Assembly: GCA_902806295.1 (NCBI GenBank)
Contig: CADCWB010000124.1
Coordinates: 1 to 10,454, forward strand
Source of the DNA: an uncultured Sphingomonas sp.
GTDB taxonomy: Bacteria; Pseudomonadota; Alphaproteobacteria; Sphingomonadales; Sphingomonadaceae
DNA length: 10,454 nt
Direction of reading: 5' to 3'
Positions 6,187 through 10,454 of this stretch are shown here, piece after piece; positions within the stretch are counted from its first letter, which is position 1, and each line of letters opens with the position of its first letter. The translations under genes and the position numbers were made by a program. The notes under the pieces were generated by a model. It saw only the letters and a list, made by a program, of their open reading frames with translations, did not search any database and had not been told where the DNA came from.

Positions 6187-7688
6187 AGGCCGGCCTTTTC
6201 GATCAGGGCGCGCGTCGAGGGATCGAAGGAGGCGCGCTGTTCGGGATCGTCGATCGCGCGGGCGATATCCTTGCCGAGCTCGACCCCGAACTGGTCGAAC
6301 GGGTTGATCCCCAGCAGCACCGCCTCGCAGAAGGTGCGGTGCTCGTAGAAGGCGAGCAAAGCTCCAAGGGTGCGAGCGTCAAGGCGCTGCAGGAGGATGG
6401 TCGTGGAGGGCCGATCGCCCGGGTAGTTGCGGGCAGGGTCGTCACTTGCGCGGCCGCTCATCAAGGCGGCGCCTTGCGCGAAGGCGTTCAGCAGAAGCTC
6501 CCGGTGGTGAGCCGGGTCCTGCTCGTCGTTGGCTTCGGCCACGGCGACGAACTCGACGGGGGCCAGGTGGGTACCTTGATGGAGCAGCTGGAATACGGCG
6601 TGCTGCGCGTCGGTACCGGTGCCGCCCCACAGGATGGCGGAGCTCGGCCGCTCGAGCGCCGCCCCATTAATGGTGACCGCCTTCCCATTCGACTCCATCA
6701 CCAGCTGCTGAAGATAGGAGGGAAGCAGCCGCAGCCGCTCGTCATAGGCGAAGATCGCCCGCGTCTCAGCGCCGAGACGATCGGCATACAGCCGGTCCGA
6801 TAGCGCGGCGATGAGTGGGAGGTTTTTCTCAGCCGGTGCGGTCCGGACATGCTCGTCGACCTCTGAGGCCCCATCGAGCAGTTCTTCGAATGCGCTGAAG
6901 CCGAGCGCCAGCGCGGCGGGAAAGCCGATGGCGGACCACAAAGAATAGCGACCACCCACGCTCTCGGCGAAGGGCAGAATTCGGGTTTCATCGATGCCGA
7001 AGTCGACCGCGCGCTCGGGCGCAGCAGTGATCGCAATCAGCCGGCCGTAAGCATCCTCGACACCGGCTTCGCTCAGCCACTCAAGCGCGGCTTCCGCATT
7101 GCGCAGGGTCTCGGCAGTGGTGAAGGTCTTGGAAGCGATCGCGACTAGCGTGGTAGCCGGATCGAGGTCGACCACGGCGGCGTCGAACGCCTGCCCATCG
7201 ATATTGCTGAGCACCTCGACCTTGTAGCGCCGCTCGCGCCGCCCAAGTGCATCGACCAGCAGCGCCGGGCCGAGTGCCGACCCCCCGATGCCGATGTGGA
7301 GGATGCCGGTCACGTCGCCGAAGGCACCCGCCTCAACCGCGTCGATCAGGGCGCGCTTCCGCTGGCGGCGTGAGGCGGAGAGCTGCACCGCGTCCGGCGA
7401 GCCGGAGCCGCGCTCGGCCGGGTGCTCCGCGGCTCTGCCTTCGGTCGGATTGGCGATGGCTCCGCTTAACAGGCGATCAAGGGCGTCCGGCAGTTCAGCC
7501 GCCTCGGACAGGCCGGGAAGTTGATCGATCAAGGACGGCGCCAGATGCGTCTTGCTGAAGTCGAAGGTAATGCCGGCGAGCTCTCCGGACAAGCGAGCGA
7601 CCCGATCCGGGTCATCGGCGAACAGGCGGGCGAGCGGCTGGACCTCGGCGCTGCCGAGCACCGCCTGGGCAGTCTGTGTGAGGGGCAT
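6183..7688 (-). CDS. pgi: Glucose-6-phosphate isomerase
   Basis: The enzyme interconverts glucose 6-phosphate and fructose 6-phosphate. It has 501 residues, shorter than the roughly 550 of E. coli Pgi, but every key motif is present. These are GIGGSALGP (133-141) and SKTFTTAET (186-194) in the two sugar-isomerase domains for phosphate binding; GGRYSLW (245-251), the first family signature; MESNGK with catalytic Glu332; GTDAQHAVFQLLHQGTH with His363; and GINPFDQFGVELGK with Lys473, the second signature. The ATG at 7688 is the first gene of the minus-strand block and lies 92 bases from divergent lepB; no strong ribosome binding site precedes it. Sphingomonads commonly use the Entner-Doudoroff route, so Pgi may mainly run towards glucose 6-phosphate; that is inference. 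The gor gene follows with a 4-base overlap. Confidence 0.97.
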   Translation of the reverse strand: MPLTQTAQAVLGSAEVQPLARLFADDPDRVARLSGELAGITFDFSKTHLAPSLIDQLPGLSEAAELPDALDRLLSGAIANPTEGRAAEHPAERGSGSPDAVQLSASRRQRKRALIDAVEAGAFGDVTGILHIGIGGSALGPALLVDALGRRERRYKVEVLSNIDGQAFDAAVVDLDPATTLVAIASKTFTTAETLRNAEAALEWLSEAGVEDAYGRLIAITAAPERAVDFGIDETRILPFAESVGGRYSLWSAIGFPAALALGFSAFEELLDGASEVDEHVRTAPAEKNLPLIAALSDRLYADRLGAETRAIFAYDERLRLLPSYLQQLVMESNGKAVTINGAALERPSSAILWGGTGTDAQHAVFQLLHQGTHLAPVEFVAVAEANDEQDPAHHRELLLNAFAQGAALMSGRASDDPARNYPGDRPSTTILLQRLDARTLGALLAFYEHRTFCEAVLLGINPFDQFGVELGKDIARAIDDPEQRASFDPSTRALIEKAGL

Positions 7689-7780
7689 GGCAGCTACATA
7701 GTCGGCCGCCGTCCAAAAGCCACCCTGCCCTGCCGCGAACGCCCTTGACCTGGCAGAAGACGGTCGAAAGAAGCGCCTGC
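7689..7780. promoter_or_regulatory. Divergent intergenic region between pgi and lepB
   Basis: These 92 bases must hold, or lie within, the promoters of both the pgi block (minus) and the lepB block (plus), since the two are transcribed away from each other. TTGACC at 7745-7750 resembles a -35 box for lepB, but no matching -10 box is found 16-18 bases later. On the minus strand TATGTA just before pgi could be a -10, with a poor -35. I cannot assign either promoter firmly. An AAAGAAG about eight bases before the lepB ATG is a weak ribosome binding site. Confidence 0.35.
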
Positions 7781-8587
7781 ATGGACGAACCCAAGCCAGC
7801 AGCCGAACAACCAGGCAGTTTCTGGAGATCGCTGCTCGGGCTCGCCCTGTTCGTCTGGGTGCTGCGCAGCCTAGTGGTGGCCCCGTTCAGCATCCCATCC
7901 GGGTCGATGCTGCCCGGGTTGTACATCGGCGATTACCTGATCGTCGCCAAGTGGCCCTATGGCTATAGCCGGGCGAGTTTCCTGTTCGGCTTCCCGCCAA
8001 TTGAAGGCCGGATCTTCGGCTCCTTGCCGGAGCGCGGCGACGTGGCAGTGTTTCGCGGGCCCACCGGCGCCGACGTCATCAAGCGGGTGATCGGTTTGCC
8101 TGGTGACACGATCGCCACCCGCGACGGTGTGCTGTTGCTCAACGGCCGCGAGGTCCGGCGAGTGCCGATCGGTGCTCATGCCATGCCGATCTCACCCAAT
8201 AGCCCGTGCCGCACCGTCCCGCCAGCACAGCCGCAGGTCCGGCCCGAGGAGCAAGGCGCGAGTTGCCTTTACCCGGCATATCGCGAGACACTGCCCGACG
8301 GGGTCAGTTACGTTGTGCTTGATCAAGTGGACAGTCCGAGCGCCGACGACTTTGGCCCGGTTACCGTTCCGGACGGGAGCGTGTTCATGATGGGCGACAA
8401 CCGTGACGACAGCGCGGACAGCCGATTCTCGCCCGCCTTCGGCGGCATGGGCTTCGTGCCGGTGGAGGCGTTGGTCGGGCGCGCCGTGGTGACCTTCTGG
8501 TCCACCGATGGAAGTTCCAGCTGGCTGCTGCCCTGGACGTGGTTCACGGCGCTTCGGCCGGAGCGGATCGGAGACACGCACCGATGA
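7781..8587 (+). CDS. lepB: Signal peptidase I (S26A family)
   Basis: This is a membrane-bound serine protease that removes signal peptides from exported proteins on the periplasmic side. It has 268 residues from the ATG at 7781; a TTG at 7745 would add 12 residues and is unlikely. A single N-terminal membrane helix lies at about 16-36. Family boxes follow: IPSGSMLPGL with nucleophile Ser42, VIKRVIGLPGD with the general base Lys101, and MGDNRDDSADSR (204-215). A loop at about 135-170 before RETLPDGVSY carries the only two cysteines, Cys143 and Cys162, which would face the periplasm and could form a disulfide. The stop overlaps the rnc start as ATGA. It would process, among others, the DUF4394 protein encoded in this window. 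As first gene of lepB-rnc-era it may carry the promoter for all three. Confidence 0.96.
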   Translation: MDEPKPAAEQPGSFWRSLLGLALFVWVLRSLVVAPFSIPSGSMLPGLYIGDYLIVAKWPYGYSRASFLFGFPPIEGRIFGSLPERGDVAVFRGPTGADVIKRVIGLPGDTIATRDGVLLLNGREVRRVPIGAHAMPISPNSPCRTVPPAQPQVRPEEQGASCLYPAYRETLPDGVSYVVLDQVDSPSADDFGPVTVPDGSVFMMGDNRDDSADSRFSPAFGGMGFVPVEALVGRAVVTFWSTDGSSSWLLPWTWFTALRPERIGDTHR

Positions 8588-9246
8588 GCTCGCTTCCGAG
8601 TTGGGCCGAGGAGAAGCTTGGTCACCGACCGCGCGATTTCAAGCTGTTCGAACGCGCACTCAGCCACTCCAGCGCGGGCAAGGACAGCTACGAGCGGCTG
8701 GAGTTCCTCGGCGACCGTGTGCTCGGGTTGGTGATCGCCCGCTGGCTGTTCGAGCGGTTCCCGGACGAGCCGGAAGGCAAGATGAGCCGCCGCTACAATG
8801 CCTTGGTAGCGCGCGAGACCTGCGCTGAGGTCGGGCGCGAATTGGGCGTGCAGTCACTGGTGCGGCTGGGCAAGCAAGCGCGGGAGGATGGCGCCACCCA
8901 GAGCGATAATGTGCTTGGCGATGTGGTGGAAGCATTGCTTGGTGCGCTTTTGCTGGACGGCGGGCTCGATTCTGCCGAAGCGCTGATCCGCAAGATGTGG
9001 GCGCCGTACCTCGACAGCCAGAAGAAGGCGCCCCAGCACCCCAAATCGCTGCTGCAGGAGATTGCGGCGGCGCGTGGGCTGAAGTCGCCCGCTTATGAGT
9101 TGGTCGGGCAATTCGGTGCCCACCATTCGCCGACCTTTCGCGTCCGCATCGCGATTGCTGGGATTGGCGAGGCCGAAGCGCAGGGCTCAAGCAAGCAGGA
9201 AGCCGAAACCGCCGCTGCGGCGTCGTTACTGGAGAAGATTTCGTGA
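8584..9246 (+). CDS. rnc: Ribonuclease III
   Basis: RNase III cuts double-stranded RNA, including the 16S/23S rRNA precursor and regulatory duplexes, as a Mg-dependent homodimer in the cytoplasm. It has 220 residues, close to E. coli (226). The signature ERLEFLGDRVLG gives Glu37, Glu40 and Asp44; DNVLGDVVEALLGAL gives Asp113 and Glu116. Together these complete the acidic metal site. A double-stranded RNA binding domain spans about 153-218, with HPKSLLQE at its start and the KQEAETAAAASLL helix at its end. The start chosen, ATG at 8584, overlaps the lepB stop by four bases. An in-frame upstream ATG at 8539 lies inside lepB and would add 15 unrelated residues. The end overlaps the era start by four bases. 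Confidence 0.97.
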   Translation: MSSLPSWAEEKLGHRPRDFKLFERALSHSSAGKDSYERLEFLGDRVLGLVIARWLFERFPDEPEGKMSRRYNALVARETCAEVGRELGVQSLVRLGKQAREDGATQSDNVLGDVVEALLGALLLDGGLDSAEALIRKMWAPYLDSQKKAPQHPKSLLQEIAAARGLKSPAYELVGQFGAHHSPTFRVRIAIAGIGEAEAQGSSKQEAETAAAASLLEKIS

Positions 9247-10136
9247 CTCAACGATGCGGCTTGGTCGCCGTGCTTGGCGCCCCCAACGCCGGCAAGTCGA
9301 CGCTGGTGAACGCACTGGTCGGGCAGAAGGTGGCGATCGTCAGCCCCAAGGCGCAGACCACCCGCGCGCGGCTGATGGGGATCGCGATCGTCGGCGAGGC
9401 GCAGATCCTGCTGGTCGATACGCCCGGAATCTTCGCGCCGCGGCGACGGCTCGATCGGGCGATGGTTCAGGCCGCGTGGGAAGGTGCGGAGAGCGCCGAT
9501 CGGGTGCTGCTGGTGATCGACGCCGCGGCCAAGGTCGGGGCCCGGGTCGAAGATGCGCTTCAGGGCGTGGAACAGCGGCCGGAGCCGAAGATCCTCGTCC
9601 TCAACAAGGTCGATATCGCCAAGAAGGAAGACCTGCTGCTCCAGGCCACTCGGCTGTCCGAGAGGCTGCAGCCTGAAGCGGTCTTCATGCTTTCGGCCAC
9701 GACCGGGGATGGCGTACCGGACCTGCGGGCGCATCTTGCCGCCGCGATGCCGGCCGGACCGTGGCACTATCCCGAAGACCAGCTTTCCGATGCCACCGAT
9801 CGAATGGTGGCGGCCGAACTCACCCGCGAGCAGCTATACCTGCAGCTGCATGCCGAACTGCCCTATGCCTCCGCAGTCGAGACGGAGAAATGGGAAGACC
9901 GCAAGGACGGCTCCACCGTCATCCACCAGCAGATCCTGATCGAGCGGGACAGCCAAAAGGCGATCGTGCTCGGCAAGGGCGGCTCGAAGCTGAAGGCGAT
10001 CGGGGCCGCCGCCCGCGAGGCGATCACCGAACACATCGGGCGCAAAGTCCACCTGTTCCTGCACGTCAAGGTAAACCCCCGCTGGGATGAGGATCGTAGC
10101 TTGTATCGCGAGATCGGACTGGACTGGACCGACTAG
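9243..10136 (+). CDS. era: GTPase Era
   Basis: Era is an essential GTPase that binds the 3' end of 16S rRNA during 30S subunit assembly. It has 297 residues, the normal length. GTPase motifs are GAPNAGKS (12-19, P-loop), TT at 39-40 in the switch I region, DTPG (59-62), NKVD (121-124) and SAT (151-153). A C-terminal KH domain follows, with the IVLGKGGSKLKAIG loop at 241-254 for RNA contact, ending in LFLHVKVNPRWDED. The start is GTG at 9243, overlapping the rnc stop as GTGA, so the three genes of the block are translationally linked. In many bacteria recO comes next; it is not seen here. Confidence 0.97.
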   Translation: MTQRCGLVAVLGAPNAGKSTLVNALVGQKVAIVSPKAQTTRARLMGIAIVGEAQILLVDTPGIFAPRRRLDRAMVQAAWEGAESADRVLLVIDAAAKVGARVEDALQGVEQRPEPKILVLNKVDIAKKEDLLLQATRLSERLQPEAVFMLSATTGDGVPDLRAHLAAAMPAGPWHYPEDQLSDATDRMVAAELTREQLYLQLHAELPYASAVETEKWEDRKDGSTVIHQQILIERDSQKAIVLGKGGSKLKAIGAAAREAITEHIGRKVHLFLHVKVNPRWDEDRSLYREIGLDWTD

Positions 10137-10454
10137 CTTGGTGCCGCTGACGTTCGCAGCAATCAGCCAATCGCTGATCTCGCCCGCGGCATCGGCAGAT
10201 AGGCCTCGCAAACGCGGGCGGAAATCCACCGGATGTCTGCTTATTGCCCGTCCCCGGCCATTCGGACCAGCGTCCGAGTTCGGGCAAGGCGCGGGTTGCT
10301 TCGCACGGTTGAGATTGGGTCGAAGCTGTCTGGCGTGAGCCGGGAGTACGGTTCAGCTTCGTGTTCAAGGTTCCCCCACGTCTGGCGAGGCTTGCACCAC
10401 ATTCTTATCATCGCTGAAACCGAATAGATTTGGCGATGACGACACGGACCGAAA
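10137..10454. other. 318 bases after era with no convincing gene
   Basis: Short open frames exist on both strands but none has a recognisable family, a ribosome binding site or sensible composition. ATCAGC/GCTGAT (10162-10178) is a 6-bp hairpin with a 5-base loop 25 bases after the era stop, without a T-tract. It could be a weak terminator. TCATCGC/GCGATGA around 10408-10439 is a longer-range inverted repeat. ATG at 10436 opens a frame that runs off the window (MTTRTE) and might be the start of the next gene, but six residues prove nothing. On the minus strand, 10229 to about 10130 reads as a plausible-looking peptide (FRPRLRGLSADAAGEISD) that then runs into antisense of era. It may be a decayed fragment or chance. 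Confidence 0.4.

Noticed and set aside
4834..6348. Plus-strand open frame of 504 codons opposite gor and the end of pgi
   Set aside because: It is longer than gor itself but has no family motif, no ribosome binding site and crosses two real genes. It arises from low stop frequency on the opposite strand.
8539..8583. Upstream ATG start for rnc, adding 15 residues
   Set aside because: The extension lies inside lepB and has no likeness to RNase III N-termini; the ATGA overlap at 8584 is the normal arrangement.
10066..10368. Minus-strand open frame of 100 codons after era
   Set aside because: Composition is rich in Arg, Pro, Ser and Thr without any recognisable domain or ribosome binding site, and it runs into antisense of era.

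Overview
This window is a housekeeping-rich stretch of a GC-rich alphaproteobacterial chromosome, most likely from the Sphingomonadales (Sphingomonas or a close relative). The evidence is the lepB-rnc-era order, an exported protein with the alphaproteobacterial PEPxxWA type of C-terminal sorting signal, and a dispersed palindrome of the CGTCATTGCGAG type that I recall from sphingomonads. Four of the nine genes use GTG starts, and most adjacent genes are joined by 4-base ATGA or GTGA overlaps.

Layout. (a) Positions 1-843, plus strand: the 3' end of an unidentified gene, then a 241-residue protein with two membrane helices, possibly XpaC-like. (b) 983-1882, plus: a secreted DUF4394 protein with a PEPxxWA-CTERM tail and a strong ribosome binding site. 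(c) 1898-1926: a 10-bp hairpin between convergent genes, best read as the terminator of the minus-strand block. (d) 7688 down to 1981, minus: pgi, gor, a PYROXD2-like FAD oxidoreductase and a class III CoA transferase. pgi/gor and oxidoreductase/CoA transferase are each coupled by 4-base overlaps. The two pairs are separated by 112 bases that hold a long imperfect palindrome. (e) 7781-10136, plus: lepB, rnc and era, each coupled to the next by a 4-base overlap. (f) 10137-10454: 318 bases with no convincing gene; recO, a common neighbour of era, is not visible.

How the genes work together. lepB-rnc-era combines signal peptide removal, double-stranded RNA processing (rRNA precursors) and 30S assembly, a classic growth-linked cluster. 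pgi-gor joins a central sugar-phosphate isomerase to the NADPH-consuming glutathione reductase, so both enzymes would be made together. The oxidoreductase and CoA transferase look like a two-step module on an unknown substrate.

I see no defence system, mobile element, CRISPR array, tRNA or rRNA. The items most worth a second look are the palindrome at 4744-4833, the compositionally odd and internally repeated DUF4394 protein, the oxidoreductase/CoA transferase pair and the unexplained tail after era.
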